Shown in pieces: positions 26,061 to 37,000 of a stretch of 64,000 nucleotides of DNA. The stretch's first letter is position 1. Every line of letters starts with the position of its first letter. This DNA is from Lytechinus pictus (lineage: Eukaryota > Echinodermata > Echinoidea > Temnopleuroida > Toxopneustidae), in contig NC_087257.1 in the NCBI RefSeq assembly GCF_037042905.1, forward strand, positions 26,473,501 through 26,537,500, in the 5' to 3' direction. Position numbers and translations under genes: made by a program. The notes under the pieces were generated by a model. That model did no database searches. It was not told where the DNA came from and saw nothing but the letters and a program-made list of their open reading frames with translations.

Positions 26061-26490
26061 GAACCGGTCCAGGGAAGTGAGTGTGAACAGGGTCTTCTGT
26101 TCTATTTCTCTCTAGAGAGTTTATCATATCATTGGGAACCAGTCCAGGGAATTGATTGTGAACAGGGCCTTCTGTTCTATTTCTCTCTAGAGAGCTTATC
26201 TCATCATTGGGAACTGGTCCAGGGAATTGATTGTGAATAGGGCCCTCGGTTCTATTTCTCTATAGAGAGCTTATCTCATTATTGGGAACCTGTCCAGGAA
26301 AGTGAGTGTGAATCGGGTGTTCGGTTCTATTTCTCTAGAGCTTATTTCATCAGTGGGAACCGGTCCAGGGAAGTGAATGAACAGGGTTTTTAGTTCTATT
26401 TCCCTAGAGCTTATCTCATCAGTGGGAACCGGTCCAGGAAAGTGAGTGTGAATAGAGTCTTTGGTTCTATTTCTCTAGAGCTTATCTCCT
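26061..26490 (+). repeat. Minisatellite of 69-75 bp, about six units
   Basis: Units begin GAACCGGTCCAGG at 26061, 26136, 26211, 26286, 26357 and 26426. The first three periods are 75 bp; later ones are 71 and 69 bp. The change partly comes from CTCTCTAGAGAG becoming CTCTAGAG. Each unit carries AAGTGAGTGTGAA, GGTTCTATTTCTCT and GCTTATCTCATC. Not coding. Confidence 0.9.
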
Positions 26491-27626
26491 CTCAGTCCCA
26501 GATTAAACGAGTGGATTTTAATACAACTACCGGGTCATTCCTAGTGAAACCCTCCTAGAAATATGGCCGAGCTTCTCAACTTTCCTTTCGTGCAACTGAA
26601 TGATTTTGGATATTTTGCTTTTTTTACAGGTCTATACCGTCTGTCACATAATCATGAGACAATATCTTTTTTGTATATTGGGGTTTATTTTGTGTTATGT
26701 TTTTAACGTTATAATTTACATGTAAGAGTGAGCATAGAGAGTGAACCCCAAAACAACCTTTTTTTTGGGGGGGGGGGGAGGAGGGAAGATACATCACCCG
26801 GCATGTAACACTTGAAACTGTCTAGATGGTAATACTCGATCAAAAAATTCTCCCTTTTGTTCGGATTGAAGGGGGAGGGGGGACTCTACCCCTAAATCCC
26901 CCCATGTGTTTGCCAGCATTTTCTTTTAACATCAAATTTGGTTTTCTCCGTAGTGTGTCTTTCTATTTTGGACATTTTTCAGTAGACCTAGAGATTGACC
27001 ATGGGAGGCGTTTTACAGAAACCGTAAATACACAACAATATGGATGTTACACTGTGAAGACATGTGGTATGAATTCAACTTGCTTTGTGATAGTTCCAAT
27101 TGAATCCTTTTCAGGTTTTTGTTGATATTGTGACATGGTTCAGACTGAGATCATTAGAAATCAATAATCAGGCATTTCATGGTATACAGATACACATAAA
27201 TATGATGTAGGCCTACTTGTGTACATGTAGTATGAGGTCAAGTAAATTGGGCCTCGTAACTTGAAGCTTTAATAACAATCGATCATGGGGCTGTTTTCTA
27301 AAATTGATTGCATTGATTATTGTGTATGATCAATTATAAAAATCATCTCTACGATCACGGTCCCTGGGTGAATGTTATAAGGTGTGAAAGGGGCATCATC
27401 ATTCAGCAAGGGTGTGCCTGACTGACACCATACATCATTCCCCATTCTAAGAGGGTTAGAATAGAACCTTGAACTTCTATCACTAACAAACATGTTGACT
27501 TGGCCGTCCATACCAAATACACGCCCTGACATAACACCTTGGGGGCTTTCAGAAGAGTGTTTTGAGGCACAGGCTGATAGAAATGTTGGTATTTTGTTTG
27601 TGTGAAAGCTCCCACACTGTATCAGG

Positions 27627-27860
27627 GGGTGTTGTGGTGGAGTGGTTCTGGGGAGCGTTTCATGAAAGGACTTGTCGGACGTTTTATCCGACAACTCCCA
27701 TTTTCTCCGACAGTTATCATAGTAACAGTGCTTCTAAGCCAATCAAAATCCAGAAAAGTTGTCAGATCTGACAACTTGTCGGACAAAAATAATGATGAAA
27801 CGCCCCCCAGAACTTCTGACTCCCTTTGAAACAGAAGGGTCATGGGTTCATGTTTCACTG
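27627..27860 (+). repeat. tRNA-SINE head fragment split by a MITE
   Basis: GGTGGAGTGGTTCTG (left of the MITE) and CTTCTGACTCCC, CCTTTGAAACAGAAGGGTCA and GGGTTCATGTTTCACTG (right of it) together resemble the tRNA-like head of the SINE at 43736. The gap is filled exactly by the M3 element 27648-27810. Confidence 0.5.
27648..27810 (+). mobile_element. Short MITE-like element, family M3, copy 2 (intact ends)
   Basis: The left end CTGGGGAGCGTTTCAT and the right end ATGAAACGCCCCCCAG are inverted repeats. Interior similarity to 19721-19874 is high (TTGTCGGACGTTTTATC, CATAGTAACAGTGCTTCT). Inverted subterminal motifs ACTTGTCGGAC and TTGTCGGACAA also occur. Length 163 bp. Confidence 0.75.
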
Positions 27861-28181
27861 TTGGAAGAGAGTAAGAAAGGTGCTACAACCTTCTGGGTAT
27901 AAAGGGGGGTAGTGTGCTATAGTTTGATTCACTTGGTCTTCAAGAAATTGGTGTTTAGATAGTCCAAGACCAATGTACAATTTTAAACTTGGTCTAATTG
28001 TTGTTTGGTTTACATTACATTCGGTCTAATGCCCAGTTGATAGATTTTCCAACATGTACTTTTACTTTATTTACTTTGTCATATGAACATTTGGTTCATA
28101 AACACTATTTGTATATATACGCGTACATGTATAGACGAAAATGAGATCTAAATCTGCAAAATTATGGCAGTTAAATTATTT

Positions 28182-28340
28182 TCAGGGGCTGCTTTTCACA
28201 ACTTGTTGCCTAGATCTGCAACATTGGATAAGCTTTAACATTGCAATGAATGGGAATTTTCCATTGCTCCTTCTTTTGAGTTTCCAGGGATTTTTTTTAA
28301 AGCATTTTTAAAAAGCATTTCGTGGCATCACCCCCCCTCC
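28182..28340 (+). repeat. Dispersed repeat family R1, copy 1
   Basis: TCAGGGGCTGCTTTTCACAA is followed by ATCTGCAACATTGGATAAGC and a pyrimidine-rich right part with TTTCCAGGG. Related copies: 24896-24990 (partial), 37629-37810, 40966-41440 (split by a SINE), 41938-42090 and 57842-57990. Confidence 0.6.
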
Positions 28341-28352
28341 CTGTGTATTTTT

Positions 28353-29731
28353 CCCCTGGTTAATAGTGGAGACACTTTAATAGTTGTAGACCATGTGGGA
28401 TTAGACAAAATGGAAAGTTGGCAAAGTGGGTGTAGACCAAATGGCAATTTATTCTGTCGGCAAGCTTTTCTGCTCTGTCAAGACAGCAGGAAAAAAGCAA
28501 TCAATATGGGTTCTTCATTAAATAAATCACCATCCTGTTTTGATTTCTAAATCACTGTTATGCCTCTTTGAAAACTAGAAAAGCTTTCTCTTAATTATCA
28601 TGAAATTACGTCCTGTTTTCATGACAAGTTGGGTATGCATGGCTAACTTCCTGTTTTAATGATAGTTGAAAAATTGTATGGGTGTAATGGGATGTTTTTG
28701 TGCAAAAGTCTATATAATTCCTATGATTATTGAAGTCATGGGCAGAAATCTGTCCCCAAAGGTAGGGGGGGGGGGGGACCAGGGGCTGGAAACTTTGACA
28801 AGCAAAAACATAAAATAAAGAGGTTTTCACCCAAAATGTAAGGTCATTTAGTCAATTTAGTGAATGATGTATTTTACTCTATTATAAAAGACCAAAAATA
28901 GTAGGGGGACATTTGATTTTGTGTCCCCCTACTATTTTTGGTAGGGGGGACGCGTCCCCCTGTCCCCCTGGGATTTCCACCCATGATTGGAGTATTAAAA
29001 TGGTTTAATAGGGTTCACTCTAGATGTTTAAAGAAAAAAGAAATGCTTGAAACTTATTATTAAATAGCATAAGAAATAAGTGGAAAGTCTGGAAATATTG
29101 TCCAACTTTGTTGAAAAGATCCATGTGGTCTCAGATATTCTCATGTTTTTCTGATGAAAGTAATTCAAACCATCTCATATATTGTCATGTCATTCTGTCG
29201 ACACGATTCCTAGAGACAAATACAACAGCTTTCTCACTATTACTTCATTGGTAATGGGGGGGGGGGGGTGTTGTGTTCTTTATAGTTTTGTTATGTTTTT
29301 TAATACATGTGAGTGAGTTTCCAAAAATAACCCCACTCATGAATTCAAACTTTCTTTTAATACTCCTAATATACATTTTCAATATAAACCAAATTTATGG
29401 GAGCTACATGTACAAAATATATTTTTTGTGTCTGATTTTAATATTCTTTATAGCTCCCATCTATTTTTTTTTGCTCCCATCATCAGTATTTCTTTATGAA
29501 TTTTTGAATAAAATACTAACTGCAATGTTTCCATAGTGACTATGCCACATTTTGCTTTTTAAAGAGCATCTTTGAGCTACATTTAGCATCTTTCGTCTGT
29601 GATTTTAGTACTCTTTTTAGCCATAATTGCTGATTCATGTTGCTTTTTGTAATAATGCAGGTACACATAAAACAGTAGGCATATCCTATATTATAAATGT
29701 ACTGTTTGGGTGTGTCTGTTTATGGTTTTGT
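28353..29731. other. Intronic DNA without recognised exons
   Basis: It contains G-runs at 28766-28778 and 29257-29269, and a short inverted repeat near 28898-28945 (AAAAATAGTAGGGGGAC and GTCCCCCTACTATTTTT) that can form a hairpin. No gene is seen. Confidence 0.55.
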
Positions 29732-29802
29732 TACATGTGAACGGGTCATTATACCTTGCTATAGCGCCACAATATCAAGGTATAGTGACCCGTTCACATG
29801 TA
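29732..29802. repeat. Short near-perfect hairpin
   Basis: The arm ACATGTGAACGGGTCATTAT plus ACCTT pairs with the facing arm at about 29777-29801 over 25 bp, with a single T-G wobble, around a 19-nt loop. It could be a minimal palindromic MITE, or a hairpin RNA of pre-miRNA size if transcribed; the sequence alone does not decide. Confidence 0.6.
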
Positions 29803-29854
29803 TATCTAGGTCTTCTCCGTGACCCCCATTAGTGTGAATTTTGATGTTGAGATA

Positions 29855-30510
29855 AATTGGTTGTATTAAAGGCCTGCAAGATAAACTACACACACACATG
29901 GATTTACCCTGTCAACTTGCCATTTCTACTGTGAGCTACCGGTAGTCTTCTTCCAGCTTTATAATTGGTTGTATTTTAGGCCTGAAGATAAACTACACAC
30001 ACATGGATTTACCCTGTCAACTTGCCATTTCGATGGTGAGCTAGCTTTCTCCCAGCCTTATATTAAAGTTATCAAGGGTACTTTATAGTCTTTAGGCTTG
30101 AAGGTAAACTACACACACATGTATGAATTTTATTGTAGTACATGTACTCTGTCAACTTGTAGTCTGTAGGGCATAGGCACAGACCCTTGGTTTTTGCATT
30201 TCACATAAAATGTAGTGCATAATTGACAGAGTCTGAAGTAGTGAGACTAGATTCACTATGTAATGTGGCTGGCTCTGACACAGACTGAACCTTTGGTGTC
30301 TAGTCTTTACTCTAGTCCTGCTTTTGATTAAAGTCTCAAATATGAGTCTGTGCTTGCAGACTAGTCAACTTCTAGATGGTAGTCTCCTTCCAGTCTACAT
30401 TTAATTGGTTGTGTGTTATTGGACTGAAGATAAATGACACTGATTTTTTCATGTCAGCTTTTTAATACCATTTCAATGGTGAGCTAGTCTTCTTCCAGCC
30501 TTGACGCTGT
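29855..30510 (+). repeat. Imperfect repeat of about 108 bp, four diverged units
   Basis: Units start AATTGGTTGTATT at 29855 and 29963 and AATTGGTTGTGTG at 30413; a degenerate unit lies at about 30080-30165. They share GATAAACTACACACACA, TACCCTGTCAACTTGCCATT, GGTGAGCTAG and TCTTCTTCCAGC. No coding frame is conserved. Confidence 0.7.
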
Positions 30511-31456
30511 AGAAAAGCTGGCGCTCTTCTTAATAGTATTCTTATTCACATACAGGTGAGTTTGCTTGTGATAATGATATTTTTATCTATTTCATAATAT
30601 TTCAAAAGTACTCCATAAAAAAAATACTGTACATACAAGATACCATCTTCATTCATCGTGCCACATGTCCAAGAAACTTGGGCTAGGGCTCTATGGAGAA
30701 TGTGTGTTTTTATGAAATTAAGTAATTTCCTATTGGATAAAATCTCTTCACAAAAAAAAAACTATGTGGATCACGATTTCAAATTTTGGGGAGAATTTGT
30801 CCGATGCCATTGCATATTTTTCTCATGCTGCTCACTCAAGTTATTTTCCTTTCATTGAATCCATAATTTATCTGTATTTTATAATACTTTTAGGGTCTAG
30901 GGAATATGAAAACAATATGCAATCGAATTCTGGCTCTTTCACAATTTTTACTGCAATATGCCGGGAGGGGGCAAATAATCCTTTGCTCTCTTTTCTTTTT
31001 GCTTTCTTTGTCATCTTTTATCAGTAGTTGACCCATCTGTACTCTTTTTACGCTTAGGTGCCACTTACACATAATTAAAATTTTGTTATGAAATGGATAT
31101 AAAGCTAATTAATTTTCTTGTTGCAATTACGGTATGTGTATTATATAAAAGGGTATTGCCCATAAGGTTTTTATGCCAGTCTGAAAATGCTCTATGACTG
31201 AATCTCTTGATCCTTTGAAAGCAATATTAATGATGAGCGCTGCAGGTATTGCAATGTATCCTTGGCCATTGAAAATTAATGAGATAGGCAACATCAATAC
31301 CGATTATTCATTATAATAATAACATTATAATAATGCGTTGCATTGAAAAAAAGTGCAAAAGTTCAGATCATGTGTACGTAGACAATGCAGCTCCAACCAT
31401 CAACGCTTCCAGTTTCACAAACATATCTGATAGAATTTGGGGAAAATGTGATGGAT

Positions 31457-31468
31457 AATACTGAATTT
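31457..31468. repeat. Left target-site duplication of the retroelement
   Basis: AATACTGAATTT immediately precedes the retroelement and is identical to 34055-34066. The match is exactly 12 bp: the next base differs on both sides. It is AT-rich host sequence, unlike the GC-rich element. Confidence 0.85.
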
Positions 31469-31595
31469 TGCATCAAGAACACCGTTATCCCGAAAGATCT
31501 TAGAGTTCGCCCGCCAGTACCCACCAAGTCAGCACGCATCATCGCCGAGAGGACCTCCCGCCCTTTTCCTTCGTGAAAGAATCCGCCTCACCCGC

Positions 31596-33980
31596 ATGAC
31601 TCTTAAGTCTATCCGCGCCGAGATTGAGTCCAGTACTACCCTTGTCCGTTCCGCGCTCGCCGAAGAGCACTACAACAGTGCTCTCGAGCTTTTCGACGAT
31701 ATCTACCGCTACGAATTTGAGAAGTGCAAGTCCCGACAACAGGATAAGTATCGCAAGATTAGTACAGAGGGTAAGGATAGTTCCGTATGTGCCGATACTA
31801 GCTCTCGGGTCGTCAATTTGTCTAAACGCAAATTGACTTCTGATGAGAGTGCGCTGCTCGCCAAGGGACTTAACTTTTCAGTAGCCCCGAAGCATGTTCC
31901 CGCTACCGAGATTGTTGCGAAGGTGGAATCCTCCATTCGTTCACTTGATGCCGAGACCATCGGCTCCGTAAGAAGAGAGATAAATGCTATCCTCTCCTCC
32001 GCCGAACCGCCTAAACCTAACATTACTCCCGGCATGCGCAAAGCCTTGAAATCGCTCAAGGAAGACGAGTCTATTATGATTTTGCCAGCAGACAAAGGCC
32101 GCGCCAGTGTTATTCTGGACACCGATGTCTACCGCGCCAAGATGTCCGAGTTAATTGAATCCGGCCCCTATCGCGCTATCGGGAAGGACCCGACCGATCG
32201 CCTCTCCCGCAAGCTTACCACTATTCTTCGCGGCTTTCACAAGAATGGTGACATCGATGATTCTACCTACCGTAAGCTTAAACCGTCGCAGAAGCAACCG
32301 CCCAGGATCTATGGACTACCTAAAATCCATAAAGCTGACATTCCGCTCCGTCCGATTGTATCATGTGTGAGTTCGTTTGCTTACAACACGTCTAAGTATC
32401 TCGCTGATATTCTTGCTCCCTTAGTCGGGTCCAATGGACATGCTGTCCATAACTCTGCATCGTTTGTTGATTTCCTGCGCAGCGAAACCATACAGGAACA
32501 CGAAGTCATGGTTTCATTTGATGTGGTGTCATTGTTTACCAATGTACCCATCGACGCCGCATGAAAGGTCGCACTCAGCAGACTCGAACGCGATGAGAGT
32601 CTACCCGAGCGCACACAGTTATCTCCGGCCCAGGTAACTGAGCTTTTGAGTTTTGTTTTACAATCTACGTATTTTATGTTTGCCGGCAATTTCTACGAAC
32701 AGCAAGAAGGAGCAGCCATGGGCAGCCCTGTTTCCGCAGTAATCGCTAACTTGTTCATGGAAGCTTTTGAGGAACGCGCGCTGAGTATTTGCCCGCCCGA
32801 CTGCGCCCCTAGAGTTTGGAAGCGATACGTAGATGACACGTTTATTATCACGCATAGATCCGCCGCCGATGACCTTTTGAGCCACATGAATTCGCAGCAG
32901 CCATCCATCCGTTTCACTATGGAGATGGAGTGCAACGAGCGCATTGCCTTTCTAGACACTATGGTGCACCGGGACACCAGCGGCCGATTGTACACCACCG
33001 TATACAGGAAGCCCACGCACACCGATCAGTACATTGCTTATGATTCGCATCACCCGAAGTCCGTTAAGCGCGGTGTAGTGAAGTGTCTTTATGACAGAGC
33101 TTCACGCATCGTTACTAAGCCCCATTGCACAGCTACAGAGAAGCAACACATCACCTCGGCTCTTATTTCTAACGGTTACCCGCGCTCCTTCGTTAACCGC
33201 GTTGCTAAGAAGAAGAGCGCTCCGTCTGAACAGCCTGCGCAATTTAAATCCGCTATAGTAATCCCATTTGTTGATGGTATCGCGCATCTTCTCCGCCGGC
33301 GCTTGGAGAAGCATGGCATCCGAGTTATATTCAAGTCCGACAGCATCCGCAGCCAGCTGGTCCGTCCGAAAGACCGCCCGATCCCCGACAGATGCGATGG
33401 GGTTGTTTATAAGATCCCATGCTCGACTTGCGACAAAGTCTACATCGGTGAGACTGGTAGACCTGTGGGGGAACGCATGAAGGAACATCGCCGTGATGTT
33501 CGGCTTAGGCGCACTGATAGCTCTGCTGTTGCAGAACATGCTTGGGACTCCGATCATCCACCTAACTGGGATGAGGTCAGCTGCGTTGCTCATGATAAGC
33601 ATTGGTATACGCGGCGCGTTAAGGAAGCGATTCAGATCCGTTTGCACCCGAGCAATATCAATAGGGACAGCGGCATTGAGATCCCTGATGCATGGTTACC
33701 GGCCATCCGACGGCATACTGCATCCACCGTTCAGAGCGCACGGCGCCCGCACCAGCAGGTGCCTGACACCAGCGCAGATGCTGATTGGCCGGCCGCATCG
33801 GCCAATCACAGCGCACGGTGCACGCTCCAACGGGCACCAAGCACCAGCGCGGACCCTGATTGGCCAGCGGCTTCGGCCAATCACAGCGCGGCTCACGCCC
33901 GAGTGGAGCCAGACAATAGCTCCCGACGCTATATAACCCGTGCGCAGCAGCGTCTTTGCTCATTGCCTGACGAAGTCTAG
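31596..33980 (+). pseudogene. Penelope-like RT/GIY-YIG polyprotein, interrupted by one stop
   Basis: One frame runs from ATG 31596 to TAG 33978-33980, broken only by TGA at 32562-32564. The first part (322 codons) has the N-terminal region, the segment ILPADKGRASVILDTDVY, the block PRIYGLPKIHK, and RT motif A (SFDVVSLFTNVP, Asp 309). After the stop the same frame continues with GAAMGSPVSAVIANLFME and the catalytic YVDD (32826-32837). The GIY-YIG domain lies at about 33399-33680, with GVVY and VYIGET as its two halves, a Cys-x2-Cys pair, and a His-x5-His pair downstream. The frame is open upstream of the ATG back to 31452, and a second frame reads through 31385-31576, so the true start may lie upstream with a frameshift near 31560. 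The C-terminus is a 25-residue in-frame tandem repeat. An intact protein would do target-primed reverse transcription. Confidence 0.88.
33767..33936 (+). promoter_or_regulatory. Internal promoter-like region: 75-bp tandem unit with CCAAT boxes, then TATA box
   Basis: A 75-bp unit beginning CACCAGCGC is tandemly repeated (33767-33841 and from 33842). Each copy holds a facing pair of CCAAT boxes: ATTGG at 33784-33788 with CCAAT at 33802-33806, and ATTGG at 33859-33863 with CCAAT at 33877-33881. TATATAA follows at 33930-33936, which would place a transcription start near 33960. All of this is inside the coding frame and preserves it. Penelope-like elements are known to carry a promoter in a pseudo-LTR that drives a downstream copy; promoter function here is inference from motif order. 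Confidence 0.6.
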
Positions 33981-33996
33981 CAGCTTGCAGACGAAA
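33967..33996 (+). ncRNA. Hammerhead-ribozyme-like motif at the retroelement 3' end
   Basis: CTGACGA (33967-33973) and GAAA (33993-33996) are separated by a hairpin: GTCT 33975-33978 pairs with AGAC 33989-33992, and GCA 33980-33982 pairs with TGC 33986-33988 across a bulged A. CTGANGA, stem II and GAAA in this order are the catalytic core strands of hammerhead ribozymes, which are established residents of Penelope-like elements. One extra A (33974) lies between the core and stem II, and I could not find a convincing stem III with a cleavage-site UH, so activity is doubtful. It overlaps the stop codon. Confidence 0.5.
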
Positions 33997-34054
33997 TGTC
34001 GCTTTCACACTACGTTTGCTACATCGTGAGACAACTGGTTAATTTCTTCTACTC

Positions 34055-34066
34055 AATACTGAATTT
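34055..34066. repeat. Right target-site duplication of the retroelement
   Basis: AATACTGAATTT follows the element's 3' end (TTCTTCTACTC) and matches the left copy at 31457-31468 base for base. Confidence 0.85.
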
Positions 34067-37000
34067 GTCAATAACATGCCTGGATAGATCCAGGATCGGA
34101 AACCGGGAGGGGGGAGGGGGGATTCAACAACTTGAAATGATCACCACTTACCACAACATTTTCCCCCTTACAAATTTTGGCGACAATCGCAGCCAAAAAA
34201 AAAGGTCCTCTGACCTCAAAAAGGGCTGGGGCATGCTCCTTCCTCTACCTCTCCCCCCCCCCCCCACTAGATCCGATCCTTGCCTGGTATTACTTCTATG
34301 CAGCCTTTGAAATGTTTAAAGTGAATTTATTAAATGAAAATAATTTACATGGTGGAGGATTTATGCACTCTTTATTATTCTTGCTCACTGCCCCATGAAA
34401 TTCTGCATTTATTATGTTCATACATGTACATAAGTATAAAACAAGAGAACAATATGCCTTGTCAAATTACATGATCCAAATTTTTCACACTGCTCACATA
34501 TGATCCTTCATTCATTTTTACTTCTTGATGCAATACAGAATATCCATATTTAAAAATTTTTATTTTCCTGGTGCTTATAACTCAGAATCTCAAATACATG
34601 TACATGTATGCTACATGTACATTGTACTATAATTTTCATTGGAACATACAGTGTATATGGGAAATTGTAAAAGGGGCACTCTCTCTTTTAATAGTTTGAA
34701 ATGGCTTAACATGTTTGGGCTCTTTTGGAGCCGCCCCCCCATGTAATTTTTTGCTCGCTTTCTGAACAGTCAGTGCTGTGTGAATGGGTCCAATGCCTAG
34801 CTTCATATTCACAGCATGGTAAAGAGACATCATCAATCAAAAGCAGAATACTCATACCCCTGGGCAAAAAAAAAATGCACGTCTCTGGTGAAGATGTTCA
34901 CTTTAATATTCCTGGATGCTGATATTCCATACCTCCACACTGGATGCCCATACAGGTCATTCCAATTATAATTTTTTTTTATTTTATAGCCTTACATGTA
35001 TTTCATCGCCTTTACCTCCTCAAATTGGCAACTCAACTTTTGATACTGCATGCATATTTCTTTTGAAATGTCATCGTCATCTACATGTATTAGAAATTAA
35101 TACAAAATGATAGAGAATGCCTTAATATGTTGAAAAATATATGAAGTTGTTGGCATAAACAGCGATTTACAGGTGTTTTTTAGAACAGTTTTCTATTGTC
35201 TTTCCCAAAACTTTGTACGGTGGGACACCTACCCTCAGCCTAATTTTTTTCCTTTTTTTATCTATAAATAAAAAGGCCTACAGATTGATAGAGAAGGTCA
35301 TTTTGCTAAAAATTTGTTAACTTGTATGCTAGTAGATCTAGTTTTACAATTTAGGTGCATTTGACTGTTTATAACCAAATGAAAGATATGAATTAGAGGC
35401 AAATGAAAAACAATTATTAAAATGTGCTTGTAATGGAGGTATGAGTCATCACTTTCAGTTCTGAAGTAAGTATTGCAATAAAACTTGAAATACAATTATT
35501 AATTTAATCATACTCTAGATAGCAGATTAATCATCATCTCACTTAACTTTGTATGATGATCTTGTTTCAAGTGCTGTTTTGATGTTGATATGTTTACATG
35601 GTCGTGTTCAAGTGCCCATTTTCATCCTTGAATTAGGATGATTCCATTATAGATGTTCTTTGAAACATTCAAGGGGTGTTCTGTTGATTGTTTACATTAT
35701 CAAAAAATGCTGCACTAATGTGAAACATTGAAATAGGGAAACATTGGATTTTTAACATTTGTGATGATTCAAGGGATTCTAGCATCACTTTATTGCGCCC
35801 CTTTTTTTTTTCGGGGGGGGGGGGGTAAGGTATTGAAGATTCTAAAATAAATCCTGCAACTGTTTCAGTATTACATGTGACTAATTTGCAGCGTAAATAT
35901 TTATCACTGAAACCGATACATGAGTTTTCATTCCCCCCCCCCCACATTCTCATTCCTGTCTTTATGTTATATGCATAAATTTCTACTACATGTATTTCAA
36001 TCTCTGGCTCTTCTTTTCACCCACTCTCCCCTTCTCTCCTTCTCTCTCTCTTGTTATCTGTGGTAGTGATGGTGGCTTTTTGTCACGGAAGCAGCAGAAC
36101 AAATTTCATCCTTGCAGCAACCCTTAATACCGCATCCTATCCGCATACTGATCAGCCGCTGTGTTCCCCGTGGAGGAACCATGCACGAGTAATGCACAGG
36201 AAAAAAATAGCTCCACGAAAACCGATGTTGTGCAAGGCTCCAGGCCACTCCAATTTTATCATATCAGATTTTATTTTTCTCTGCTTGCGAGATGAATTTG
36301 AGAGACTAATGGGGAAGCGTCAACCGGGGGCTCGGTGCTTCATGGCTGTAATTATCTCAGGAGCCATGAGAAAAGAACAATAATTGATTTCTTAAACAGA
36401 AGAGGGCCCTTTCTTACAAGGAGTTGTGATTGATCTAGTCAGTGTCAACTATGAAGAGTTAGTGCTTCGACATATAGCATAGAGTCCTTTGAAAAATTCA
36501 AATTATTCTCTATGACGTTTACAATATACATCCTTTAATCACATGTATTTTGACCAATCAGCATTCTTCATTTGTTTTCACATAGGGAATGTACATGTAC
36601 TTCTAGATGCAAGAGTTTTTTTTACATCCGAGATTGGTTAGATTGATCGTAACTTTTTTGTGATACAGGGCCTAGGCGAGGGGTTCCAGGGGGGCTCAAA
36701 ATGAAGTGTGCCTAGTTTGGAGCCTGGGAAATCATACAAGCATTTCTGATCGTCATATGATGCGTGGGTTGTGGATGACATTGACAATGCTTTATACAGC
36801 TTTAATAGCATGGCTTCTCTCTTTATCATGAACACTAGATGATGATACAAATATTCTCTGTTTGATTGTCAATAAAAGGGTTTTTTTTTCATATTTTTTA
36901 TTTCTGCATCCGTTTTCTTACCGTTTTTTCTTTCTATCTCATATTTTTTGAAGTTGCATGGCTGTGCGTACATTCGTAAACTTACAAAGTGCATAACTTA

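Larger units (their letters stand above)
31469..34054 (+). mobile_element. Penelope-like retroelement with GIY-YIG endonuclease
   Basis: This 2,586-bp insertion stands out by its high GC and CpG content and the absence of the TACATGTA motif common around it. Both ends are set by a perfect 12-bp direct repeat, AATACTGAATTT, at 31457-31468 and 34055-34066, read as the target-site duplication. It carries one reverse transcriptase/endonuclease frame on the + strand, the same direction as the host gene. Family assignment rests on the RT motifs, including YVDD, followed by a GIY-YIG domain with Cys and His pairs, a pairing diagnostic of Penelope-like elements. No second unit and no 5' copy of the 3' promoter and ribozyme region were found, so this is a single unit whose 5' end may be short. 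The clean duplication and one-stop decay suggest a fairly young insertion. Confidence 0.9.

Noticed and set aside
31385-31576. Separate small gene before the retroelement frame
   Set aside because: It crosses the target duplication and the element's 5' end; more likely a frameshifted start of the retroelement protein.
33102-33647. Minus-strand 181-codon frame inside the retroelement
   Set aside because: Shadow of the GIY-YIG coding strand; the sense strand carries all family motifs.
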